Shown piece after piece: positions 1 through 6,550 of a stretch of DNA of 12,075 nucleotides. The notes below the pieces were generated by a model. It was not told the origin of the DNA, did not search any database, and was given only the letters and a program-made list of their open reading frames with translations. A program made the position numbers and the translations under genes. Within the stretch, counting starts at the first letter, position 1, and the number at the start of each line of letters is the position of its first letter. The stretch is from Candidatus Auribacterota bacterium (GTDB lineage Bacteria > Auribacterota > JAFGBW01 > JAFGJP01): contig JAFGJP010000100.1 of NCBI GenBank assembly GCA_016929035.1, positions 1 through 12,075 on the forward strand, read 5' to 3'.

Positions 1-89
1 AAAATAATGCAATATTTTATAAATATATATAACCAACTGATATTTAGATAGTTAAGATATTATTGGAATAATATTAGGATTTATATTAT

Positions 90-118
90 TTGACAATTAA
101 AATTATTTATGTTATACT
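90..118 (+). promoter_or_regulatory. Sigma-70 type promoter for the acyltransferase gene
   Basis: TTGACA at 90-95 and TATACT at 113-118 are separated by exactly 17 bases, a near-consensus housekeeping promoter. Transcription would start at about 124-126, so the RNA would begin almost at the foot of the hairpin at 127-194. Positions 1-89 are very AT-rich and hold no gene I can support. The promoter call rests on sequence match alone. Confidence 0.75.
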
Positions 119-126
119 AAAATAGA

Positions 127-194
127 GCTCTATGAAGTTTGTTATTAGTAATTTCTCGTGAAACGAGAGGGTGTTAATAATAAATTCATGGAGC
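127..194 (+). promoter_or_regulatory. Long 5'-UTR hairpin that sequesters the Shine-Dalgarno
   Basis: The left arm 127-159 pairs with the right arm 163-194 around a GAA loop (160-162). I count 31 pairs including G-U wobbles, with one bulged base (G137) and one mismatch (151/171). The top stem is TCTCGT/ACGAGA. The bottom stem is GCTCT (127-131) with GGAGC (190-194), and this contains the only Shine-Dalgarno (GGAG, 190-193) for the ATG at 199. Because it starts about where the mRNA should start, it can act as a translational gate such as a thermometer or a site for a trans-acting factor. It could also protect the 5' end, or be a chance palindrome. It resembles no riboswitch class I know. Confidence 0.65.
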
Positions 195-198
195 GGAA

Positions 199-879
199 AT
201 GATAACCATAAAAAAAGCGGAAAATCTTCGGGAATACAGGGAGCTTTACGCCCTCCGAAGTAAAGCGCACATGCAAGAAAAAGAGAATTCTGGGAGCAGT
301 TCTCTTTCCGCAGAAAAGAATGAAAAAGACAGTTTTGATTCCTTTGCCGTGCACTTTGTGGCACTTGATCCGAAAAGAGAAGTCATAGGGACCGTAAGGC
401 TGATCGCTGACGCTGACTCACCTCAGGGGCTTCCTGTGAAATATCATCCCGGGCTTTTCTCAAGCCATTTCTCAACGCTCCATTCGGCAGAGATATCTCA
501 GTTTGCAGCAGACAAAAGAATCAAATCCGAAAATCTCTTCCTGTCACTTTTCAGGGCTGTTTACCAGTATTGCGTCAAAATGAAAATTGTCACGGTTTAC
601 CTTAACCTTGATGAAGAGTGCCTGAATCTGCTAAAACAAATGGGCTTCAGGATCACCGTGATGGGCAGGACAGAAAGATTTCAGTATCATGAAACCCTTC
701 CGGCAAAGTGGGATATGGCTGACGTGGAAAGTCATTTGAGGTTGAAAAACAGTAAAATCTACAGCTGGCTTCATCAGAACGCCAGATTTGCCGAAGGGGA
801 AGGAGATCTTATGACGATTCTCCATCCCGCCTATTCCTCTTTTTTTGACATTCATCCTCTTTCTATCGCCAGAGGTTAA
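199..879 (+). CDS. GNAT-fold acyltransferase, N-acyl amino acid synthase / exosortase-associated type
   Basis: A 226-residue cytoplasmic protein resembling the GNAT-like FeeM and PEP-CTERM/exosortase-associated acyltransferases, which are distant relatives of LuxI autoinducer synthases. Supporting signs are the N-terminal segment with DSFAVHFVALD (about 46-57) followed by a VIGTVRLI strand (62-69), the EISQFAADKR strand (98-107), a helix leading to YLNLDEECLNLLKQMGF (134-150), and a tail with FQYHETLPAKWDM (161-173). These proteins are expected to move an acyl group from acyl-ACP or acyl-CoA to an amine. The substrate cannot be read from the sequence. The start at ATG 199 has GGAG at 190-193, but that site lies inside a stem. 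No exosortase or PEP-CTERM gene is visible nearby, so that link is by family only. The gene stands alone, with 125 bases before the next gene. Confidence 0.7.
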   Translation: MITIKKAENLREYRELYALRSKAHMQEKENSGSSSLSAEKNEKDSFDSFAVHFVALDPKREVIGTVRLIADADSPQGLPVKYHPGLFSSHFSTLHSAEISQFAADKRIKSENLFLSLFRAVYQYCVKMKIVTVYLNLDEECLNLLKQMGFRITVMGRTERFQYHETLPAKWDMADVESHLRLKNSKIYSWLHQNARFAEGEGDLMTILHPAYSSFFDIHPLSIARG

Positions 880-938
880 TAAACCGCACTTCTGCAGAAT
901 CACAAAAACCTTTTATAGAAATGTTCTCTATTCTTCCC

Positions 939-974
939 TTGATTTTTTGTTAATAAAGTCTATTATTGTAAAAT
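939..974 (+). promoter_or_regulatory. Weak candidate promoter(s) for the TSUP gene
   Basis: Two overlapping weak matches occur: TTGATT (939-944) with TATTAT (961-966), and TTGTTA (947-952) with TAAAAT (969-974), each with a 16-base spacer. Either would start transcription shortly before the AGGAGG at 991-996. No clear terminator separates the preceding acyltransferase gene, so readthrough is also possible. Confidence 0.3.
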
Positions 975-1004
975 CTTAAAAACAATAAACAGGAGGTCTG
1001 CCCC

Positions 1005-1367
1005 ATGTCACATCCTGCTATAGGCATTTTTCTTGGCTTTATCGCGGGGATTGCCAGTGGATTTCTCGGAATAGGAGGAGGCGCGATTGTCATCCCTGCT
1101 CTTGTCCTTATCCTCGGCTTTTCACAGCACCAGGCCCAGGGAACAACACTGGCTATGCTGGTTCCGCCCATCGGTCTTCTTGCTGCTTTCAGCTATTACA
1201 GGGAGGGATATGTCCACCTTAAGCTCGCGGCTTTCCTGTGCCTGGGGTTTTTTTTCGGGGGATTCTTCGGAGCAAAAATGGCGAATATTGTTTCTGATGC
1301 TTTGCTCAGAAAATGTTTCGGACTGTTTCTCCTTGTTCTTTCTTTAAAACTTATATTTCAAAAATAA
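1005..1367 (+). CDS. Half-size TSUP (TauE/SafE family) membrane permease
   Basis: A 120-residue, very hydrophobic protein of the TSUP family, whose members export or import sulfite, sulfonates, sulfoacetate or other small organic anions. The family signature is at the N-terminus: GFIAGIASGFLGIGGGAIVIPALVLILG (11-38), a glycine-rich re-entrant motif, followed by HQAQGTTLAMLVPP (42-55). Roughly four membrane segments are visible (about 5-35, 48-65, 72-94, 103-117). Full TSUP proteins are about 250 residues and contain two such repeats. This gene holds only one and stops naturally, so it should work as a dimer. Half-size members are known in many bacteria. A strong AGGAGG (991-996) supports the ATG at 1005. 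Substrate is not inferable. Confidence 0.85.
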   Translation: MSHPAIGIFLGFIAGIASGFLGIGGGAIVIPALVLILGFSQHQAQGTTLAMLVPPIGLLAAFSYYREGYVHLKLAAFLCLGFFFGGFFGAKMANIVSDALLRKCFGLFLLVLSLKLIFQK

Positions 1368-1399
1368 AGTAAATATACTAAACAATAATAAAAAATTGA

Positions 1400-1420
1400 T
1401 GACACACATAAAATGGGTCA
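1400..1420. promoter_or_regulatory. Dyad, possible enhancer-binding site for the sigma-54 activator
   Basis: TGACACA (1400-1406) and TGGGTCA (1414-1420) form an inverted repeat with a 7-base centre; six of seven positions are symmetric. It lies about 118 bases upstream of the -24 element at 1538, the usual distance for upstream activator sites of sigma-54 enhancer-binding proteins. A partial copy, TGGGACACA, begins at 1424. Function is inferred only from symmetry and position. Confidence 0.4.
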
Positions 1421-1537
1421 GAATGGGACACAAGAAGGGGGGTAAATTTTTTCTATTGCATTCTTTAATTATCTTTATTATTATTCAGGCTTTTAATTTG
1501 CAGGCAGTTACAGATAACGAGCTTAAATTTTTTTTAT

Positions 1538-1552
1538 TGGCATAATCTTTGC
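1538..1552 (+). promoter_or_regulatory. Sigma-54 (-24/-12) promoter upstream of groES
   Basis: TGGCATAATCTTTGC carries the invariant GG (1539-1540) and GC (1551-1552) with exactly 10 bases between them, the RpoN consensus arrangement TGGCAc-N5-TTGC. Transcription would begin near 1564, giving a leader of about 55 bases before groES. I see no competing sigma-70 promoter of similar quality and no CIRCE repeat in 1368-1617. The rest of that 250-base gap is AT-rich and shows nothing else except the dyad at 1400-1420. Confidence 0.7.
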
Positions 1553-1617
1553 TTATGTATCGATATTCCAAAGTGAGATTAAAACAAACCCAAAATGAAA
1601 GAAAGGAGAGTGTTTTC

Positions 1618-1902
1618 ATGAAAGTGAAGCCGTTAGGAGACAGGGTTCTTGTTAAGAGGCTGGAAGCTGAAGAAAAAACAAAAGGAGGGATTGTGCTTCC
1701 TGATACAGCTAAAGAAAAGCCGAAGCAGGGCAAGGTTATTGAGCTGGGCACAGGAAAAATAGAAGACGGAAAAAAAATCGAGTTTAATGTCAAAAAGGGC
1801 GATAAAGTCCTTTTTTCCTCTTATGCAGGAACAGATGTCAAGATTGATGGCGAAGAATACCTGATCCTGAAAGAAGAAGATATCCTTGGTATCATCAGCT
1901 AA
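1618..1902 (+). CDS. groES: Co-chaperonin GroES
   Basis: A 94-residue 10-kDa chaperonin, the heptameric lid that closes the GroEL folding chamber during the ATP cycle. The N-terminal strand KPLGDRVLVKRLEAEEKTKGG (4-24) and the mobile loop with the GroEL-binding tripeptide IVL (25-27) are present. So are the SSYAGTDVKIDGEEYLILKEEDILGII C-terminal strands. The length is normal. The ATG at 1618 is preceded by AAAGGAGAG (about 1602-1610) and matches the family N-terminus. An in-frame upstream ATG at 1549 lies inside the -12 promoter element and is rejected. groEL follows after 34 bases, so the two are co-transcribed, apparently from the sigma-54 promoter at 1538. Confidence 0.98.
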   Translation: MKVKPLGDRVLVKRLEAEEKTKGGIVLPDTAKEKPKQGKVIELGTGKIEDGKKIEFNVKKGDKVLFSSYAGTDVKIDGEEYLILKEEDILGIIS

Positions 1903-1936
1903 CCTTTATATTGAATATAAATAAGGAGGATGAAAA

Positions 1937-3568
1937 ATGTCAGGCAAGCAGTTAAAGTATAGTGAAGATGCAAGAAAGGCTATTTTTGAAGGCGTGAAAA
2001 ATCTGAGCCAGGCCGTAAAAGTGACGCTTGGCCCCAAAGGGCGCAATGTCGTCATTGACAAAAAGTTCGGTTCTCCGACAATTACCAAAGACGGAGTAAC
2101 TGTGGCCAAAGAAGTCGAATTTGAGGACCCGTTTGAAAACATGGGCGCCCAGATGGTGAAAGAGGTCGCGTCCAAGACGTCGGATGTGGCAGGCGACGGG
2201 ACCACAACAGCAACGATTCTGGCAGAATCTATCTACCGCGAAGGAATGAGAAACGTGGCAGCCGGGACAAATCCCATGTCGCTTCAGCGCGGTATCATGA
2301 AAGCTGTTGAAAAAGTCGTTGAAAACCTCAAGAAAATTAGCAAGTCAGTGAAAGACCAGAAAGAGATCACGCAGGTCGGAACCATTTCAGCCAACGGAGA
2401 CGAGACCATCGGCAACATCATTTCCGAAGCCATGGAAAAAGTCGGCAAAGACGGCACGATAACTGTCGAGGAAGCCAAGACGATCGAAACGACAATGGAT
2501 GTCGTTGAAGGGATGCAGTTTGACAAAGGCTACCTTTCCCCCTACTTTGTGACAGATCCTGAGACCATGGAAGCTGTTCTTGATGATACATATATTCTCA
2601 TTCATGAGAAGAAGATCTCCAGCCTGAAGGACCTCGTGCCTATCCTTGAAAAAATCGCCCAGATGGGAAAACCGCTTCTGATCATTTCTGAAGATGTTGA
2701 GGGAGAAGCCCTCGCAACGCTTGTGGTCAATAAGATCAGAGGCACTCTGAAAGTCGCTGCTGTCAAGGCTCCGGGTTTTGGAGACAGAAGAAAAGCCATG
2801 CTGGAAGACATTGCCATTCTTACAGGAGGCCGGTGCCTTTCTGAAGACCTTGGCATCAAGCTGGAAAATGTCAAGGTCGATGATCTTGGCCGTGCCGCCA
2901 GGGTGACCATTGACAAGGAGAATACAACGATCGTCGAGGGAGCAGGCAAGCAGGCGAACATCAAGGCGAGAATTGAGCAGATCAAAAAAGAGATCGATGA
3001 ATCCACATCTGATTATGACAAGGAAAAGCTTCAGGAGCGTTTGGCCAAGCTGGCCGGCGGCGTTGCCGTCATCAAGGTCGGCGCTGCAACGGAAACGGAA
3101 ATGAAAGAGAAAAAGGCCCGCGTTGAGGATGCTCTTCACGCGACCCGCGCTGCCGTTGAAGAAGGCATTGTTCCCGGCGGAGGAGTTGCCCTTCTGAGAA
3201 GCGCGACGATTCTTGACAGCATGAAGCTGGAAAACGATGAGCAGATCGGAGTGGCTATTGTCAAGCGCGCCCTTCAGGAACCGCTGAGGCAGCTCGCGAT
3301 CAATGCCGGCCTTGAAGGTTCCATCGTGGTTGGAAAAGTTCTTGATAGCAAAGGCAACAGCGGATTCAATGTCGCGACAGAAACTTATGAAGACCTGGTT
3401 GCTGCCGGGATCATTGATCCTACAAAAGTCACACGTACAGCTCTTCAGAATGCAGCCAGCATCGCCGGGCTGATGCTGACAACGGAAGCCATCATGACAG
3501 ATCTTCCGGAGAAAGAAGACAAAACGCCTCATATGCCTCCGGGCGGCGGCATGGGAGGAATGTACTGA
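1937..3568 (+). CDS. groEL: Chaperonin GroEL (60 kDa)
   Basis: A 543-residue full-length chaperonin that forms the double-ring folding chamber and hydrolyses ATP. Key segments are all present: VTLGPKGRNVV (29-39) and KDGVTVAKEVE (51-61) of the nucleotide site, the GDGTTTAT motif (86-93) with the ATPase aspartate D87, and VEDALHATRAAVEEGIVPGGG, which carries the second catalytic aspartate. The flexible tail is the usual Gly/Met repeat, ending GGGMGGMY. AAGGAGGA sits just before the ATG at 1937. Stop codons are doubled (TGA TAA at the end). It shares the groES transcript. The sequence looks intact and ordinary, so any unusual feature is in its promoter rather than the protein. Confidence 0.99.
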   Translation: MSGKQLKYSEDARKAIFEGVKNLSQAVKVTLGPKGRNVVIDKKFGSPTITKDGVTVAKEVEFEDPFENMGAQMVKEVASKTSDVAGDGTTTATILAESIYREGMRNVAAGTNPMSLQRGIMKAVEKVVENLKKISKSVKDQKEITQVGTISANGDETIGNIISEAMEKVGKDGTITVEEAKTIETTMDVVEGMQFDKGYLSPYFVTDPETMEAVLDDTYILIHEKKISSLKDLVPILEKIAQMGKPLLIISEDVEGEALATLVVNKIRGTLKVAAVKAPGFGDRRKAMLEDIAILTGGRCLSEDLGIKLENVKVDDLGRAARVTIDKENTTIVEGAGKQANIKARIEQIKKEIDESTSDYDKEKLQERLAKLAGGVAVIKVGAATETEMKEKKARVEDALHATRAAVEEGIVPGGGVALLRSATILDSMKLENDEQIGVAIVKRALQEPLRQLAINAGLEGSIVVGKVLDSKGNSGFNVATETYEDLVAAGIIDPTKVTRTALQNAASIAGLMLTTEAIMTDLPEKEDKTPHMPPGGGMGGMY

Positions 3569-3575
3569 TAAATTG

Positions 3576-3596
3576 CGGTGCGGCTTTTCCGCATCG
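3576..3596 (+). terminator. Stable hairpin just after groEL
   Basis: CGGTGCGG (3576-3583) pairs with CCGCATCG (3589-3596) around a CTTTT loop: eight pairs including one G-U. No T-run follows, so alone it is unlikely to be a strong intrinsic terminator. It may protect the groESL mRNA 3' end or act together with the second hairpin 17 bases downstream. Confidence 0.45.
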
Positions 3597-3612
3597 AGAG
3601 ATGGTCAGGGCT

Positions 3613-3647
3613 CAGGCCCAGCCAGGACTGGGCCCTGATTTCTTTCT
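3613..3647 (+). terminator. Probable Rho-independent terminator or attenuator before rpoZ
   Basis: CAGGCCCAG (3613-3621) pairs with CTGGGCCCTG (3628-3637) with one bulged C, and is followed by the T-rich stretch TTTCTTTCT (3639-3647). This is the classic intrinsic terminator layout. It ends only 14 bases before the rpoZ start, and no promoter for rpoZ is obvious in the gap. It may therefore reduce rather than abolish readthrough into rpoZ-grpE-dnaK. Confidence 0.6.
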
Positions 3648-3661
3648 GAATGGAGAAGAAA

Positions 3662-3934
3662 ATGAAAAATAAAGTTTCTATGCAGGCGCTTATTGAAAAA
3701 ACGGACAATATTTACAAGGTGGTTCGCGTAGCTGCCATGAGAGCAAAAGAGCTGAACCTTGGAGGAAAAACACTCCTGGATAAGCCGACGTCCAAAAATT
3801 ATGCGACGATAGCCCTTCAGGAGATCGTTGCTGACAAGATCAAGATCATGGAAAAACAGGAAGCTGAAAAGCTCCAGAATCCGGCGCTGAAACTCTTTAA
3901 AGACGAAGGGAAAGTCGGAGGAGATGAGAGCTGA
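3662..3934 (+). CDS. rpoZ: DNA-directed RNA polymerase omega subunit
   Basis: A 90-residue small RNA polymerase subunit that assists beta-prime folding and core assembly. The family pattern is visible in MQALIEKTDNIYKVVRVAAMRAKELNL (7-33), followed by KPTSKNYATIALQEIVADKIKI, which corresponds to the conserved K-P-T-IAL-EI-GKI segment with a three-residue SKN-type insertion. I chose ATG 3662 because GGAG (3652-3655) lies at proper distance. The in-frame ATG at 3650 overlaps that Shine-Dalgarno and has none of its own. The C-terminus is lysine and glutamate rich. rpoZ more often neighbours gmk or spoT; here it sits at the head of grpE-dnaK. Confidence 0.85.
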   Translation: MKNKVSMQALIEKTDNIYKVVRVAAMRAKELNLGGKTLLDKPTSKNYATIALQEIVADKIKIMEKQEAEKLQNPALKLFKDEGKVGGDES

Positions 3935-3957
3935 GCTTCTCACCAAAGTGTGTGGGA

Positions 3958-4605
3958 ATGATGAAGCGTAAAAAAGAACACGAAAAAGAAGAAAAGAAAT
4001 CTGACTCAGAGATGGAAAAAGAAATAATAGCCGATATTCTTGAAAAAGAAGACACAGCAGGCCCCTCTCCCCGGTCGGGTGAAGGCGAAGGAGAGGCTTC
4101 GGTTAAAGAAAATAAAAGCGGAGAGGAGAAAGAAGATTATTTGGCCCACCTGCAGAGGCTGCAGGCTGAGTTTGAAAACTTCAGGAAAAGAACAGACAGA
4201 GAAAAGCAGATGATACGCCAGTACGTTTTGGAGGAATTCGTGGCTGATCTTCTTCCTGTTCTGGACAATTTTCACAGGGCCATGGATTCTTTCAGCCAGG
4301 CAGAAGAAGCGCCCTTTGCTTTTGTCGAAGGCGTAAAAATGATACTTGATCAGTTTCTGGATATTTTTAAACGCTACGGCGTCAGGGAAATAAAATCTGT
4401 TGGCGAAAAGTTTGACCCTTTACTCCATGAAGCCGTGGGAGCAGAGGAGTCCGATAAAGAAGACGGTATGATCATCAAAGAAATACAAAAAGGATATGTT
4501 ATAAACGATAGAGTCATTCGTCCTGCGGCTGTTATTGTTTCACAGACAGGAACGAATTTTGAAAGTGACGCGTCACATCAGGAAGGCATTGCTTCAGACG
4601 AATGA
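3958..4605 (+). CDS. grpE: GrpE nucleotide exchange factor for DnaK
   Basis: A cytoplasmic dimeric co-chaperone of about 215 residues that releases ADP from DnaK. The first 60 residues are charged and low-complexity. The coiled coil follows, with YLAHLQRLQAEFENFRKRTDREK. The four-helix and beta-wing part then contains LLPVLDNFHRAM, GVREIKSVGEKFDPLLHEAV and a final GYVINDRVIRPAAVIVS block, all GrpE signatures. Start choice is uncertain: GTG 3952, ATG 3958 and ATG 3961 are adjacent and in frame, and only a weak GGGA (3954-3957) is near. I used 3958. The disordered tail contains a PSPRSGEGEGE stretch encoded by an inverted repeat (4064-4096). It lies 23 bases after rpoZ and 16 before dnaK, so it is the middle of an operon. 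Confidence 0.95.
   Translation: MMKRKKEHEKEEKKSDSEMEKEIIADILEKEDTAGPSPRSGEGEGEASVKENKSGEEKEDYLAHLQRLQAEFENFRKRTDREKQMIRQYVLEEFVADLLPVLDNFHRAMDSFSQAEEAPFAFVEGVKMILDQFLDIFKRYGVREIKSVGEKFDPLLHEAVGAEESDKEDGMIIKEIQKGYVINDRVIRPAAVIVSQTGTNFESDASHQEGIASDE
4064..4096. repeat. REP-like inverted repeat inside the grpE N-terminal tail
   Basis: CCTCTCC (4064-4070) and GGAGAGG (4090-4096) are perfect inverted arms, with a small CCG-GT-CGG hairpin (4071-4078) just inside. The GC-rich, palindromic CCCTCTCC...GGAGAGG form resembles short extragenic palindromes widespread in bacterial genomes. Here it is in frame and translated as PSPRSGEGEGE. Whether it is a mobile or dispersed element needs other copies, and I see none in this window. 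Confidence 0.4.
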
Positions 4606-4621
4606 AAAAGGGGGTGTACCT

Positions 4622-6538
4622 ATGGGAAAAGTTATCGGTATAGATTTAGGAACCACGAACTCTTGCGTTGCCGTGATGGAAGGCGGACAGCCGGTCGTCA
4701 TACCTAATGCTGAAGGCGGACGGACGACGCCTTCTGTTGTCGCGTTTACGAAAGACGAAGAGATGCTTGTCGGCACGGTAGCGAAAAGACAGGCCATAAC
4801 GAATCCTGTCAATACGGTTTATTCCATCAAGAGATTCATGGGACGCAAATATAGTGAAGTCGGAAGCGAAATAAAAAAAGTTCCCTATACCGTCGTGCAG
4901 GGAGATAACGGAGATGCCAAGGTCAAGGTCAGTAAAGGCGTCTTCACTCCGCCGGAGATCTCAGCCAGGATCCTTCAGAAAATGAAGCAGACAGCAGAAG
5001 ATTATCTCGGGAGCAAGGTGACAGATGCTGTTGTCACGGTACCGGCTTATTTCAATGATTCTCAAAGGCAGGCCACAAAGGACGCCGGAGCGATTGCCGG
5101 GCTTAACGTGCTCAGGATCATCAATGAGCCGACAGCGGCCTCGCTGGCTTACGGGCTGGATAAAAAGAAAGATGAAAAGATCGCCGTCTATGACTTTGGC
5201 GGCGGTACATTTGATATTTCCATCCTTGAGCTGGGGGAGGGCGTTTTTGAAGTTAAAGCCACAAATGGAGACACGCACCTTGGCGGCGATGACCTGGATC
5301 AGCGGATCATTGAATGGATGGTCGCTGAATTTAAAAAGGACCAGGGCATTGATCTTTCCAGGGACAGCATGGCTCTTCAGCGCTTGAAGGAAGCTGCTGA
5401 GAAAGCGAAATGCGAGCTTTCCTCTACCATGGAGACACAGATCAATCTGCCTTTTATCACAGCGGACCAGAGCGGGCCGAAGCATCTTAACATGAATCTT
5501 TCACGGTCAAAGTTCGAGCAGCTTGTCGATGACCTTGTAGAAAGGACAGTCGGGCCCTGCAAGACAGCGCTGAAAGACGCCGGGATGAGTGCTCAGGATA
5601 TCGATGAAGTTATTCTTGTCGGCGGAACGACCCGGATTCCAAAAGTGCAGGAAGTCGTGAAGAAGCTTTTCGGCAAAGACCCTCACAAGGGGGTCAACCC
5701 GGATGAAGTCGTAGCTGTTGGAGCCGCTATCCAGGGAGGAGTCCTTGGTGGTGAAGTGAAGGATGTTCTTCTGCTTGACGTGACTCCGCTTTCTTTGGGC
5801 ATTGAGACTCTCGGGGGCGTTTTTACCAAGCTCATTGAAAAGAACACAACGATACCGACAAAGCGGAGCCAGATATTTTCTACGGCTGAAGACAACCAGA
5901 CAGCTGTCAGCATCAATGTTCTCCAGGGAGAAAGGGAACTGGCGGCCTACAACCGGTCCATCGGACGGTTTGATCTTGTCGGGCTTCCTCCGGCGCCGAG
6001 AGGCGTTCCGCAGATCGAGGTCACTTTTGATATAGATGCGAACGGCATTCTTCATGTTTCTGCAAAGGACCTGGCAACAGGCAAAGAGCAGAAGATCAAG
6101 ATCGAAGCATCGTCAGCTCTGAGCGAAGAGGAGATCGAGCGCATGAAAAAGGACGCCGACGCGCATGCGGCGGAAGATAAAAAGCGAAGAGAAGAGATCG
6201 ACATCAGGAACCAGGCCGATACCCTGGCCTATTCGATGGAAAAGACTCTCAGGGAGCATGGAGATAAGGTTGATCCCAAAGAGAGAAAGAAAGTCGAAGA
6301 TGCGGTCGCGGATCTCAAGAAAGCCATAGAGGCAAATGATATTAATGATATCAAAGCCAAGATGGAGGCTCTCAACCAGGCATCTCACAAGCTTTCAGAG
6401 GCTCTTTATAAAGAAGCGGCCAAATCTCAGAGCCAGCAGCAGCAATCGTCTTCGTCAAAAGCCCAGCCGGAAGGCAAGGAGAAATCCGATGAGGATGTTA
6501 TTGATGCGGAATATACGGTGGATGAAGACAAAAAGTAA
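4622..6538 (+). CDS. dnaK: Chaperone DnaK (Hsp70)
   Basis: A 638-residue Hsp70, the same length as the E. coli protein. The ATPase domain begins MGKVIGIDLGTTNSCVAV (phosphate loop at about 7-13), with VTVPAYFNDSQRQATKDAG, NEPTAASLAYGLD, DFGGGTFDISILE and VGGTTRIPKVQ. The hydrophobic DVLLLDVTPLSLGIE linker leads to the substrate-binding domain (FSTAEDNQTAVSINVLQGE, GVPQIEVTFDIDANGILHVSAKD). The helical lid and a Gln/Ser-rich tail ending EDVIDAEYTVDEDKK follow. ATG 4622 has AAGGGGG (about 4608-4614) and the canonical N-terminus; an in-frame ATG at 4535 lies inside grpE and is rejected. grpE precedes it by 16 bases, but dnaJ does not follow: the next gene is a DUF4340 protein 12 bases on. The J-domain partner must be encoded elsewhere. 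Confidence 0.99.
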   Translation: MGKVIGIDLGTTNSCVAVMEGGQPVVIPNAEGGRTTPSVVAFTKDEEMLVGTVAKRQAITNPVNTVYSIKRFMGRKYSEVGSEIKKVPYTVVQGDNGDAKVKVSKGVFTPPEISARILQKMKQTAEDYLGSKVTDAVVTVPAYFNDSQRQATKDAGAIAGLNVLRIINEPTAASLAYGLDKKKDEKIAVYDFGGGTFDISILELGEGVFEVKATNGDTHLGGDDLDQRIIEWMVAEFKKDQGIDLSRDSMALQRLKEAAEKAKCELSSTMETQINLPFITADQSGPKHLNMNLSRSKFEQLVDDLVERTVGPCKTALKDAGMSAQDIDEVILVGGTTRIPKVQEVVKKLFGKDPHKGVNPDEVVAVGAAIQGGVLGGEVKDVLLLDVTPLSLGIETLGGVFTKLIEKNTTIPTKRSQIFSTAEDNQTAVSINVLQGERELAAYNRSIGRFDLVGLPPAPRGVPQIEVTFDIDANGILHVSAKDLATGKEQKIKIEASSALSEEEIERMKKDADAHAAEDKKRREEIDIRNQADTLAYSMEKTLREHGDKVDPKERKKVEDAVADLKKAIEANDINDIKAKMEALNQASHKLSEALYKEAAKSQSQQQQSSSSKAQPEGKEKSDEDVIDAEYTVDEDKK

Positions 6539-6550
6539 GCGGATCTCTTT

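Noticed and set aside
1549..1617. Upstream in-frame ATG giving a longer GroES
   Set aside because: It overlaps the -12 promoter element and would add 23 non-family residues; the ATG at 1618 has a good Shine-Dalgarno and the canonical N-terminus.
1368..1617. CIRCE (HrcA) operator before groES
   Set aside because: I looked for TTAGCACTC-N9-GAGTGCTAA and near matches on both strands here and before grpE and found none.
2387..3532. 381-codon open frame antisense to groEL
   Set aside because: It mirrors groEL codon structure, shows no family motif, and groEL is unquestionable. It is a shadow frame.
3650..3661. Earlier ATG for rpoZ
   Set aside because: It overlaps the GGAG that serves ATG 3662 and has no ribosome binding site of its own.
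4535..4621. 29-residue N-terminal extension of DnaK
   Set aside because: It lies within grpE in another frame; the family N-terminus begins exactly at 4622 after AAGGGGG.
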